Shown here one piece after another: positions 1-6,669 of a DNA stretch of 9,788 nt. This stretch comes from Candidatus Aminicenantota bacterium (lineage in GTDB: Bacteria; Acidobacteriota; Aminicenantia; JAMOAD01). Each line of letters begins with the position of its first letter. Within the stretch, counting starts at the first letter, position 1. The position numbers were made by a program, and so were the translations under genes. The stretch covers positions 1-9,788 of the forward strand of contig JALXDT010000363.1 of NCBI GenBank assembly GCA_027070475.1. Reading direction: 5' to 3'. Below the pieces are notes generated by a model. It was given only the letters and a program-made list of their open reading frames with translations. It did no database searches and was not told the DNA's origin.

Positions 1-482
1 TAAAAATACATTCTAATATTTATGGAATCAAATAGTTTTGTTCCAAGCCTCCATCTGTTGGGATAGATATTCTTAAGTTTTACATGATATGTAAACATGT
101 AATTTCCCGGAATAACAGGAATAAAATCACTTAAAACCCCCTCTCCCACTTTATCCGTTTCATTTTGAATTTCCTTTCTTTCTATTTTAACAGCTTTCTT
201 CCCTTTAAAAACATCTGAATTCTTATATTTTTTACTTTCAATGGTTACCCAATAAACATTGGAACCAATAAATTCCCAATGTTCCGGTTTGGTTTTCCCT
301 TTCTCAAAAGAAAAATTTTTAACAAGATTACCTTTATTAAATTGATTTATACGAATTTTTAGAGGGACTAATAGAGGGTCATGGATTATTTCCTGTATTT
401 TCTTATAATCAGTTCCTCCCCCATACAAAACAAAATTTACCAAAGAAAAAAAAATGATTGGAAGATATTTAATTTTTTTCAC
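1..482 (-). CDS. Secreted protein with carbohydrate-binding-module-like N-terminus (3' part missing)
   Basis: I translated this by eye: 160 uninterrupted codons run leftward from a GTG at 482-480 and leave the window with no stop, so only the N-terminal part is present. The GTG has a strong AAGGAGG (498-492) nine bases upstream. Residues 1-20 form a signal peptide: two lysines, then a hydrophobic stretch ending near LVNFVLYGGG. After residue ~50 the pattern NLVKNFSFEKG..KPEHWEF, followed by KAVKIERKE and later IPVIPGNYMFTYHVKLK, has the order typical of CBM4/9/CenC-like jelly-roll domains (N-F-E-G...W, then 'PG..Y.....VK'). A role in binding or processing glycans outside the cytoplasm is therefore inferred; no catalytic domain is visible because the gene is cut. 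It follows the thymidylate kinase gene on the same strand after 109 bp and may be a separate unit. Confidence 0.8.
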   Translation of the reverse strand, partial: MKKIKYLPIIFFSLVNFVLYGGGTDYKKIQEIIHDPLLVPLKIRINQFNKGNLVKNFSFEKGKTKPEHWEFIGSNVYWVTIESKKYKNSDVFKGKKAVKIERKEIQNETDKVGEGVLSDFIPVIPGNYMFTYHVKLKNIYPNRWRLGTKLFDSINIRMYF

Positions 483-591
483 TATTCAAAACCTCCTTAA
501 AAACTTATTGTTTCTACAAGAAACCCTATTAAAAGATAATGTAAATTAAACAGCCTTTATCTTTTATTTCTTTTAAAAAGCAAATCTTTAC
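483..591 (-). other. Intergenic gap between the kinase fusion and the CBM-like gene
   Basis: This 109-bp AT-rich stretch holds a small inverted repeat at 510-524 (six-base arms GTTTCT/AGAAAC, loop of three) lying between a possible promoter area and the ribosome binding site. No U-tract follows the repeat, so it is not a standard terminator. I found no convincing -35/-10 pair. Whether the downstream gene is co-transcribed with the operon upstream cannot be decided from sequence alone. Confidence 0.4.
492..498 (-). promoter_or_regulatory. Ribosome binding site that fixes the GTG start at 482
   Basis: Reading leftward, AAGGAGG is followed by nine bases and then GTG. The nearby TTG (489-487) is in another frame and quickly meets a stop, so the GTG is the start. 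Confidence 0.8.
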
Positions 592-1722
592 CTAAAAAAC
601 TTTTCTATTTAGCCTTTCCTCAATTTTCTTACTAATAAACCTCAAAATAGAATTCGGAGGTTGGTCTGCACTAATATAGTGAACATCATTTCCCCAAAAA
701 TCATAATAATTTTCTCTTACCTCTTTAAGAAATTCAATACTTTCAAAAAGTGAGTCCTTTTTTCTCCCAGAAATTCTTTTCCAAGCTTCATCTACCGGCA
801 AATCAAGAATAAAAAGCATTTCAGGAGGGGAGCAAATTCTTAAATTCTCCCTGAGAATTTTTCTTTTATCAAGGCCAAAAGCTCCCTGATAGGCATAGGT
901 TGAATGATAATAACGATCAAGAATAACTATATAACCCTTTTTAAGATAAGGCAAAAGATTGTTTTTAAAATTGTATTCTCTATCTTTTAAAAAGAGATTA
1001 TACTGCTCTTCAGGAGTTAACCCATTAGAATATTTAGCTTTTTCTCTGATTTTTTTGCCCCACTTTGAATCAGAAGGCTCTCTGAACTTGATAATCTTCC
1101 TTTCTCTTTCCTTAAAATATTTATACAAAAGTTCTGCCTGAGTGCTTTTCCCCGAACCATCTATCCCCTCAATAACAACAAGAATCCCTTTATAGGACAA
1201 TCTTTTTAATGAATAATTGTAAAATATTTTAAAAGGAGTTAGAAATTCGTTAGAAAATTTAAATTCCTTTCCGTCCAGAGATAAAAATATATTTTTATAT
1301 CCTTTTTTTAAGAGAGAGTTTTTTATATTCTCTAAATAATTTTTAAACTCCCCTTCAGAAATCACTCCCTTTTCCCATTTTGCCAATTTTTCACTTACTT
1401 CTGATAGGGGAACCTCATAATAAAAAGTTTTATCTTTAAAAAACCAGAGTTTGTCAGAGACTATCATAGCCACTTTACTTTTCTTTGAAAGAAAATACTT
1501 AACCTCTTCCACAAGATTAAAAACAGAATGATCTATTTCATTCTTATATATTTTAAAAAACTTATTGTTAAAGGAAAGAGAAAGATCGTACGGAAATAAT
1601 AATTCTTTTTTGAATTTTATCGGATGAATAAACCAAAAATTATCATATCTCTTTTTTGATAAAAGTTCCACCTCTCTATTACACTGAGAAACACTATCCA
1701 AAAGGACTAAAAAATCTTTCAT
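592..1722 (-). CDS. tmk: Thymidylate kinase with an unrecognised N-terminal domain (fusion)
   Basis: The C-terminal part (about residues 178-376, the full length of a normal dTMP kinase) should phosphorylate dTMP to dTDP with ATP in the cytosol. It shows the P-loop GIDGSGKS at 186-193, REP at 214-216, DRYYHSTYAYQG at 269-280 and a basic lid SGRKKDSLFE (318-327), followed by FLKEVRENY. The P-loop lacks an internal Arg and the lid is basic, as in type II bacterial enzymes. Residues 1-177 match nothing I recognise. They are soluble, rich in K and F, with no signal peptide or membrane segment, and may be a regulatory or partner domain. The ATG at 1722 lies 12 bases after the SDR stop and has no good Shine-Dalgarno, which suggests translational coupling. 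A TTG at 1200 (Leu175) could start a kinase-only form, but its upstream AAAAGA is a poor site. The kinase call is strong; the function of the extension is unknown. Confidence 0.88.
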   Translation of the reverse strand: MKDFLVLLDSVSQCNREVELLSKKRYDNFWFIHPIKFKKELLFPYDLSLSFNNKFFKIYKNEIDHSVFNLVEEVKYFLSKKSKVAMIVSDKLWFFKDKTFYYEVPLSEVSEKLAKWEKGVISEGEFKNYLENIKNSLLKKGYKNIFLSLDGKEFKFSNEFLTPFKIFYNYSLKRLSYKGILVVIEGIDGSGKSTQAELLYKYFKERERKIIKFREPSDSKWGKKIREKAKYSNGLTPEEQYNLFLKDREYNFKNNLLPYLKKGYIVILDRYYHSTYAYQGAFGLDKRKILRENLRICSPPEMLFILDLPVDEAWKRISGRKKDSLFESIEFLKEVRENYYDFWGNDVHYISADQPPNSILRFISKKIEERLNRKVF

Positions 1723-1734
1723 ATTATTCTATTT

Positions 1735-2496
1735 TTAATGAACATAGCTTCCAGCATTAATATCAAATGTTCCACCTGTGGCATGATCAGCTAACCCACT
1801 CGAAAGAAAAACAACAAAGGGTGCAATATCCTCGGGTGTGGTTAATTTATTTAATGCAATATCATCAAGAGCTATGCCTTCACCATACTTATCCATAAAA
1901 TCCTTGGCCATATCTGTTCTAACAAATCCGGGTGCAATAATAAAAGCCTTTATATTCTCCTTACCAAAGCCTCTTGCTATTGTTCTGGTTAAAGAAACAA
2001 TCCCTCCCTTTGATGCAGCATAAGCCATATAATCAGGGGTATCTCCCCTAAAAGCTGCCCTTGATGCAATATTTATAATACGGCCACCACCAATTTTTAA
2101 AAAATGCTCTATTGCAAGCTTACACAATAAAGCAAGAGAGCTTAAGTTTACCCTTAATGTTTTCTCCCAATCCTCGATCCAGCTCCCTGACTCCTTTAAA
2201 ATAGGAGAATCTATTGCTATTCCAGCATTGTTAATTAAAACATCTATTCTTCCAAACTTATTTATAACATTTTTAAAAAGTTTCTCAGTTTCTTTTAACT
2301 CCTCAAGATTAGCCTGAAAGAGCTCTCCCTTATAACCGGAATTTTCTTTTAAGAGCTTTTCAATATTTACTCTATTTTTATTATAGTGAAGTGCAACTTT
2401 TGCTCCACTCTCAAGCAATGCTTTTGCTATTCCAAAACCAATTCCTCTGCTTGAACCAGTTAATAATATATTTAAATTCTTTAAATCTATAATCAT
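1735..2496 (-). CDS. SDR-family NAD(P)H-dependent oxidoreductase (FabG-like)
   Basis: This is a classical short-chain dehydrogenase/reductase of 253 residues, the usual length. It shows the cofactor-binding TGSSRGIG (13-20), NNAG (89-92), the structural Asn in VNLSS (117), and the catalytic set Ser145, Tyr159 and Lys163 in YAASK. PGFVRTDM (189-196) and a GGTFDINAG C-terminal segment complete the fold. Basic or polar residues after beta-2 (HYNKNR, 37-42), without an acidic residue, favour NADP(H); this is inference. The reaction is carbonyl/alcohol interconversion, but the substrate cannot be read from sequence. It resembles 3-oxoacyl-ACP reductase (FabG), yet no fatty-acid genes are nearby. 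The ATG overlaps the aminotransferase stop as ATGA and lacks its own ribosome binding site, so translation is probably coupled to that gene. Confidence 0.9.
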   Translation of the reverse strand: MIIDLKNLNILLTGSSRGIGFGIAKALLESGAKVALHYNKNRVNIEKLLKENSGYKGELFQANLEELKETEKLFKNVINKFGRIDVLINNAGIAIDSPILKESGSWIEDWEKTLRVNLSSLALLCKLAIEHFLKIGGGRIINIASRAAFRGDTPDYMAYAASKGGIVSLTRTIARGFGKENIKAFIIAPGFVRTDMAKDFMDKYGEGIALDDIALNKLTTPEDIAPFVVFLSSGLADHATGGTFDINAGSYVH

Positions 2497-3752
2497 GGGA
2501 AAATTACTGCATCTTTTAGTTTTTTCCCTTTTATCTCATCATTGTATTCTGAAATGGCATCCGCTAATCTTTTCACCCCCTCTCTGATCTTCTTCGGGGA
2601 AGGATAGGAAAAGTTTAATCTAAAGGCATTTTTCATTTTAGCCTGTGGATGAAATGCATCACCAACAACATAAGCAACTTTTTTATCTATTGCTTTTAGG
2701 AAAAGCTCTCTTGAGTCCATATATTCCGGAAGAGTAACCCATAAAAACAATCCTCCATCAGGCTTTGTCCATTTTAATCCTTCTAAACTTGGCATCTCTT
2801 TTTCAAGAGATTCAAGCATTATCTCCATTTTTTCCTTATAATTTTCCTTAATGAGTTTTATCTGTTTTTTAAGATAACCCCTCCTTAAATACTCATAGGT
2901 GATAGATTGAGTAAACGGGGAGGTGCAAAGATCCGCAGCTTGTTTTGCCATTATAATTTTTTCTATAATTTCTTTAGAACCAACAATCCACCCTAACCTG
3001 AATCCGGGAGCAAATATTTTTGAAAAGGTAAAAAGAGAAATAACCCTTCCACTATTTTCAAGAGAATATATCGGAGCAACAGTCTCTCCTCGGTACCTTA
3101 ACTGTCTGTAGGGGGTATCTTCTATAACAATTAGATCATACTTTTCAGCAATTTCCAGTAAACTTTTTCTCCTTTCAAGAGAAGTTGTTATCCCAGAAGG
3201 ATTCTGGAAATCAGGGATAATATAGATAAGTTTTAACTGGCTTCTAAAACCATTTTTAATAAGTTCAACAATTGACTTTTCGAGTTCCTCAGGCAAAATA
3301 CCATCTTCATCACTCTTTACGGGAACCATTCTCGCACCATAAGAGTTAAAAGCCTGAATTCCTCCAACATAGGTTGGTTCCTCAACAAAAACAACATCCT
3401 TTCTGTTTAAAAACACTTTAGCTACAAGATCAAGTGCCTGTTGAGACGCAGAAACCACAAGAATATTTTCGACCTCTGTTTTTAACCCCTCTTCTTCCAT
3501 ATGTTTAACAAGTTCTTCTTTTAACCGTGTATCACCCTCTGTAGGACCATATTGAAGAGCAATTTTCCCTTCTTTTTCCAGTATATAATCTGTAACCTCC
3601 TTCACTTCTTCCACAGGAAAAAGCTCAGGAGCAGGAAGCCCCCCAGCAAAAGATATAATCTCAGGTCTTCTCGTAACTTTTAAAAGTTCTCTTATTTCAG
3701 ACCTTTTCATCCCCAAAGCATTTTTCGAAAAAAGCTTTTCAAGATTAATCAT
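2493..3752 (-). CDS. PLP-dependent aminotransferase, class I/II fold-type I (LysN/2-aminoadipate-like)
   Basis: This cytosolic transaminase has 419 residues, normal for the family. It shows GGLPAPELFP (37-46), QYGPTEGDTRLKEEL (67-81), SASQQALDL (101-109), NPSG with PLP-contacting Asn184, ED at 211-212 and Tyr215. FSKIFAPGFRLGW (243-255) carries the Schiff-base Lys245 and Arg252. The late RLNFS (378-382) supplies the carboxylate-binding Arg378. The 'FAGGLP...P' opening and 'QYGPTEG' are typical of the LysN/ARO8-type multi-substrate group (2-aminoadipate, aromatic or branched amino acids with 2-oxoglutarate). No MocR DNA-binding domain is present. Exact substrate is not determined. AGGAGG (3762-3757) precedes the ATG by four bases and overlaps the stop region of the glycosidase gene, eight bases away, so the two are one operon. 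Confidence 0.92.
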   Translation of the reverse strand: MINLEKLFSKNALGMKRSEIRELLKVTRRPEIISFAGGLPAPELFPVEEVKEVTDYILEKEGKIALQYGPTEGDTRLKEELVKHMEEEGLKTEVENILVVSASQQALDLVAKVFLNRKDVVFVEEPTYVGGIQAFNSYGARMVPVKSDEDGILPEELEKSIVELIKNGFRSQLKLIYIIPDFQNPSGITTSLERRKSLLEIAEKYDLIVIEDTPYRQLRYRGETVAPIYSLENSGRVISLFTFSKIFAPGFRLGWIVGSKEIIEKIIMAKQAADLCTSPFTQSITYEYLRRGYLKKQIKLIKENYKEKMEIMLESLEKEMPSLEGLKWTKPDGGLFLWVTLPEYMDSRELFLKAIDKKVAYVVGDAFHPQAKMKNAFRLNFSYPSPKKIREGVKRLADAISEYNDEIKGKKLKDAVIFP

Positions 3753-3756
3753 AATT

Positions 3757-3762
3757 CCTCCT
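3757..3762 (-). promoter_or_regulatory. Ribosome binding site of the aminotransferase, overlapping the glycosidase stop
   Basis: AGGAGG lies four bases before the ATG at 3752. Its 5' bases are shared with the TAG stop (3763-3761) of the preceding gene, so termination and re-initiation are physically linked. Confidence 0.75.
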
Positions 3763-5200
3763 ATTTTCTATTTTTTATTATATCCATTAAATTAAGATTT
3801 GTTTTCAAATCATAAAAAATTTTCTCTGGAGAAGATGTGGAATAAATTTCAAGAAGTGAGATTCCCCTTGATATTTCTTTTTTCTTTTCAGGATCACTTA
3901 TGCGAACTTTTACTTTGTTTAAAAAAACCAATGTTCTGCGAAACAATTTTCTATTTTCCTCTTTATAAACACCCTTGCCACTGCTTAGATAGGTCTTCCC
4001 CCACAAAAGTAAAAGCTTTGAAAATTCTTTTTTTAAATCTGGGTTTTTATTGAAAAAACTGTTGTATTCTCTGCTCAATTCATAATAGAAATCCACATTT
4101 TCCTTTAAAGTATTCCCCTTAGAAAATAATAGTTTTTTCTTTTCTTTTCTCAGGTTTTCCAAAAGATCTTTATTGTAATAAAGAAAAGAGTTATAAGCAC
4201 AGGCTTTCTTTCTTTCATTTTCATCATCATTATTCTCAATAAAATCTGATTCATTGGCTATGAAATTTTTATAGGTATAATAGGCTTTCTTAGGAGTATT
4301 ATCAGATCTTAGAATTCCATAATGGGAAACATTTTCAATGTCTTTAATCTCATAAAAAAATATTTTGTCAACTGATGTGGAATTCAAAACTCTTTTTAGC
4401 AGATTCAAGTAATTTGTTGCCTGTATATCTTCAGAAACAACATCAGTAGACCATCCGGTTTCCGTAAGCCAGAGTTCTTTATCTCCATAACCTGTTATAG
4501 TTTTTATATTTACAACAGAGGGATAAACTTCATCCCCCTCTTCAATCTTTTTCATAATAGCATCAGCACCTCTATTATCATAGATATGAATTGATACAAT
4601 ATCGATAAACTTTTTTCCTTTATTTAAAACTGTTTTCATATATGTATCCCACCTCGATTCAGGAGAGGTAGAATAGCTTATTTCAGGTGCAACTATCTTT
4701 GAGTCCGGATCTACTGCTCTTATCTCCTGTCCTGCCGGAATTAAAATTTTATCAAGATAATCACGAGGATTTCCCGAAAAGAAATCTTTTAAATTAGGTT
4801 CATTCCATATAGCCCAATAATGAACCTTCCCTTTGTATCTTTTAACTGTTTTTGAAACAAATCTCCTCCAATATGAAACATCAAGAGGAGGAAAACTTTT
4901 ATCTTTACCTCCATTGGCCCAAGAGGGAGTATATGCCAGAATTAACAGAATTTTAAGTTTCTTTTTTACAGCAAAATTTATAGCATCATCCAATCTGCCA
5001 AAATCAAAAATCCCTTTGTTCTTTTCAATTTCATTCCAATCAGCATCAACTCTAATCCACCCGATATTAGCTTCTTTGACTTTTTCTAAAACCGAAGGTC
5101 CCCATACATGAGTGTTAATACCATAAATATCCGCAGGTCTTGTTTTCACAGGGAAGAACCAAAGGCTCAAAACTAAAACAATATAAATTGCTCTTTTCAT
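3761..5200 (-). CDS. Secreted clan GH-A glycoside hydrolase (GH39-like) with C-terminal helical region
   Basis: A 479-residue protein starting at the ATG at 5200. MKR plus a hydrophobic stretch (residues 4-17) forms a signal peptide or N-terminal anchor, so it acts outside the cytoplasm. The TIM-barrel part (about 25-315) starts YGINTHVWGP and carries WIRVDADWNEIE, TPSWANGG, WAIWNEPN with acid/base Glu134, SIHIYD (His205) and LTETGWS with nucleophile Glu247. It ends with FFYEIKD...HYGILRSDNTPKKAYYTY. This order fits retaining clan GH-A enzymes near GH39 and PslG-like glycosidases; the glycan is unknown. Residues ~320-479 are a Lys/Glu-rich, probably helical tail with no domain I recognise. 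A TTG five codons upstream could start translation, but it lacks a ribosome binding site and lies in the promoter. The ATG also lacks one, and its position just after the promoter fits leaderless expression. First gene of the leftward operon. Confidence 0.85.
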   Translation of the reverse strand: MKRAIYIVLVLSLWFFPVKTRPADIYGINTHVWGPSVLEKVKEANIGWIRVDADWNEIEKNKGIFDFGRLDDAINFAVKKKLKILLILAYTPSWANGGKDKSFPPLDVSYWRRFVSKTVKRYKGKVHYWAIWNEPNLKDFFSGNPRDYLDKILIPAGQEIRAVDPDSKIVAPEISYSTSPESRWDTYMKTVLNKGKKFIDIVSIHIYDNRGADAIMKKIEEGDEVYPSVVNIKTITGYGDKELWLTETGWSTDVVSEDIQATNYLNLLKRVLNSTSVDKIFFYEIKDIENVSHYGILRSDNTPKKAYYTYKNFIANESDFIENNDDENERKKACAYNSFLYYNKDLLENLRKEKKKLLFSKGNTLKENVDFYYELSREYNSFFNKNPDLKKEFSKLLLLWGKTYLSSGKGVYKEENRKLFRRTLVFLNKVKVRISDPEKKKEISRGISLLEIYSTSSPEKIFYDLKTNLNLMDIIKNRK

Positions 5201-5205
5201 AATAA

Positions 5206-5234
5206 AATATATCAATAAAGAGTGATTCAGTCAA
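5206..5234 (-). promoter_or_regulatory. Predicted sigma70-type promoter for the leftward operon, giving a leaderless mRNA
   Basis: Reading leftward: -35 TTGACT (5234-5229), a 17-base spacer, then -10 TATATT (5211-5206). Only five bases (TTATT) separate the -10 from the ATG at 5200, so transcription should begin at or beside the start codon. There is no Shine-Dalgarno for this gene, consistent with leaderless initiation. This is a prediction from consensus matching only. Confidence 0.6.
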
Positions 5235-5312
5235 TTGGAAATAGAGAAAACTTTTTTTAACAAATGTTATAAAAATAAAACATATATTAAGAAAGAAAAA
5301 CAGGAAAAATGT

Positions 5313-5318
5313 TATAAT
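5313..5318 (+). promoter_or_regulatory. Candidate -10 element for the PA14-OmpA gene
   Basis: A perfect TATAAT in the divergent intergenic region, about 58 bases before the ATG at 5376. The -35 is poor: the best candidate, TTAAGA (5288-5293), sits at a 19-base spacing. In such AT-rich DNA a lone TATAAT can occur by chance. Confidence 0.4.
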
Positions 5319-5363
5319 TTAAATGGAACAAATTTTGATGTTTTTTTTATGAAATTTTATTAT

Positions 5364-5370
5364 GAGGAGA
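5364..5370 (+). promoter_or_regulatory. Ribosome binding site that sets the PA14-OmpA start at 5376
   Basis: GAGGAGA lies five bases before the ATG at 5376, immediately ahead of a typical signal peptide. This decides against a reading frame extension upstream to a TTG at 5235, which has no such site and would put 47 Lys-rich residues before the signal peptide. Confidence 0.85.
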
Positions 5371-5375
5371 AAACT

Positions 5376-6665
5376 ATGAAAGAGAGAGTTTTTTTCTTGG
5401 TTGGAACTATTCTCATCCTTATGTTCACTCTTAATTCAAATTGTTTATCCCAAAATAACAACAATATTTTCGGTTCATCAGAAGAAAATATGTTTTCATT
5501 AATAGGTAAAATCTATTATATCTCTGAGGGAACCGAAGCCCTCCCCGATTTCTCAAAGTTGAAACCTGTGGGCAAAATTTTTACCAGAGTGCTCAACATC
5601 AAACCAAGAAAATTTTCCGAAGGATTTCCCGGTGTAAGCAAAAGGTTTGAATGGTTTGCAATTGATTACAGAGGAAAGTTTTATATCTCAGAAGATAAAG
5701 AGATGGAATTTTCCCTTTTAAGTGATGATGGTTCAAAACTTATAATAGACAATAAATGTATAATTGGTAATGATGGTATCCACCCTCCGATAAAAAAGAG
5801 AGGAAAGGTTTTTTTAAAAAAAGGGTTTCACAAAATTGAAGTACAGTATTTTCAGGGACCTCGCTATCAGGTAGCACTTGTTTTATCTTACATAAAGAAT
5901 GGGAAAGAAATCCCTTTTAATATTAAAGATTTTATCCCTTTAAAAATAAATGAAACAAAGTGTAAAATTAACTTAAAAATAGGAGATAAAATTCTCTTTG
6001 ATTTCAATAAATACAATCTGAAAAAAAGTGCTGAAGAAATTTTAGTTCAATTGATAAAAGAGTTAAAAAACATTAAATTCAAAGAAATTATTATAGAGGG
6101 GCATACTGATAGCATAGGAAGTGAAGTTTACAATTTAAAACTCTCAAAAAAAAGAGCTGAGGCAGTGGCAAACTTTCTAATACAAAATGGTTTACCTGAA
6201 GAAAAAATAAAAATCATTGGTTATGGAGAAAAGAAACCCATAGCATCAAACAAAACTGAGATAGGCAGGGCAAAAAACAGAAGAGTTGAAATAAAAATTA
6301 TAAAAGAATGTAAGGAGAAAACTCAATCAGAGAAAGAACTGACAAAAATAACACTTTTAAAAATCTCTGAGAATCCCTCTCGTTTTACTGATAAAACTAT
6401 CATAATAACAGGATATGCAAAGGGGTGGGCAGCTAAAGATATTCCCGAAAAAATAAGAAACCTTTTTTTAAATCTTCCTCTTGCAAAAGGTAATACAGGC
6501 CTTTCAAGAAATTGGGGAAGTTTTACTGATGGAACAGCTGTTATTCTCTTTCCTGTAGCACCTACTGAATTTGGGAAATTCAGGGTGAAATTTAAAATCA
6601 TAACAACAAATAATGAAAGATGGTATGTAAAAGTGTTTGACATAAAAAAAACAGAGGAGGAATGA
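5376..6665 (+). CDS. Secreted PA14-OmpA envelope protein with an OB-like C-terminal domain
   Basis: A 429-residue exported protein. Residues 1-26 are a signal peptide (MKERVFFLVGTILILM...). Cys23 follows LNSN, not a proper lipobox, so a lipoprotein is unlikely. A PA14-like beta domain spans about 65-175: FAIDYRGKFYI, FSLLSDDGSKLIIDN and GFHKIEVQYFQG match its hallmark 'S.DGS.L.ID.' and 'G.H.I...YF'. PA14 domains usually bind glycans. An OmpA C-terminal peptidoglycan-binding domain follows at 197-310, with ILFDFNKYNLK, EGHTDSIGSE (241-250), YNLKLSKKRAEAV and GRAKNRRVEI (297-306). Residues 324-425 (NPSRFTDKTIIITGYAKGWA, then NWGSFTDGTAVILF) look like a small OB-type beta barrel; this is inferred from pattern only. 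The protein probably tethers outer envelope or extracellular glycan to the cell wall. It likely forms an operon with the next gene, whose ribosome binding site lies in its last codons. Confidence 0.85.
   Translation: MKERVFFLVGTILILMFTLNSNCLSQNNNNIFGSSEENMFSLIGKIYYISEGTEALPDFSKLKPVGKIFTRVLNIKPRKFSEGFPGVSKRFEWFAIDYRGKFYISEDKEMEFSLLSDDGSKLIIDNKCIIGNDGIHPPIKKRGKVFLKKGFHKIEVQYFQGPRYQVALVLSYIKNGKEIPFNIKDFIPLKINETKCKINLKIGDKILFDFNKYNLKKSAEEILVQLIKELKNIKFKEIIIEGHTDSIGSEVYNLKLSKKRAEAVANFLIQNGLPEEKIKIIGYGEKKPIASNKTEIGRAKNRRVEIKIIKECKEKTQSEKELTKITLLKISENPSRFTDKTIIITGYAKGWAAKDIPEKIRNLFLNLPLAKGNTGLSRNWGSFTDGTAVILFPVAPTEFGKFRVKFKIITTNNERWYVKVFDIKKTEEE
6654..6660 (+). promoter_or_regulatory. Ribosome binding site for the 242-residue secreted protein
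   Basis: GAGGAGG sits inside the last codons of the PA14-OmpA gene, nine bases before the ATG at 6670. The stop TGA (6663-6665) falls within this spacer, so the two genes are translationally adjacent. An ATG at 6662 opens only a three-codon frame. Confidence 0.75.
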
Positions 6666-6669
6666 TAGA

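Noticed and set aside
510..524. Six-base inverted repeat as a terminator after the thymidylate kinase gene
   Set aside because: The stem is short, the loop is three bases and no U-tract follows in the leftward direction.
959..1141. Plus-strand open frame opposite the thymidylate kinase, and similar opposite-strand frames at 1838-2023, 2923-3111, 3799-4053, 4833-5111, 6323-6691 and 8379-8561
   Set aside because: All lie inside well-supported genes on the other strand, have no ribosome binding site that I can see and give low-complexity products without recognisable domains.
5201..5215. TTG at 5215 as start of the glycosidase
   Set aside because: No Shine-Dalgarno, and it lies in the promoter spacer and upstream of the predicted transcription start. 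The ATG at 5200 begins a standard signal peptide.
5235..5375. Upstream extension of the PA14-OmpA frame to a TTG at 5235
   Set aside because: It would add 47 Lys-rich residues before an obvious signal peptide and has no ribosome binding site, whereas the ATG at 5376 has GAGGAGA five bases upstream.
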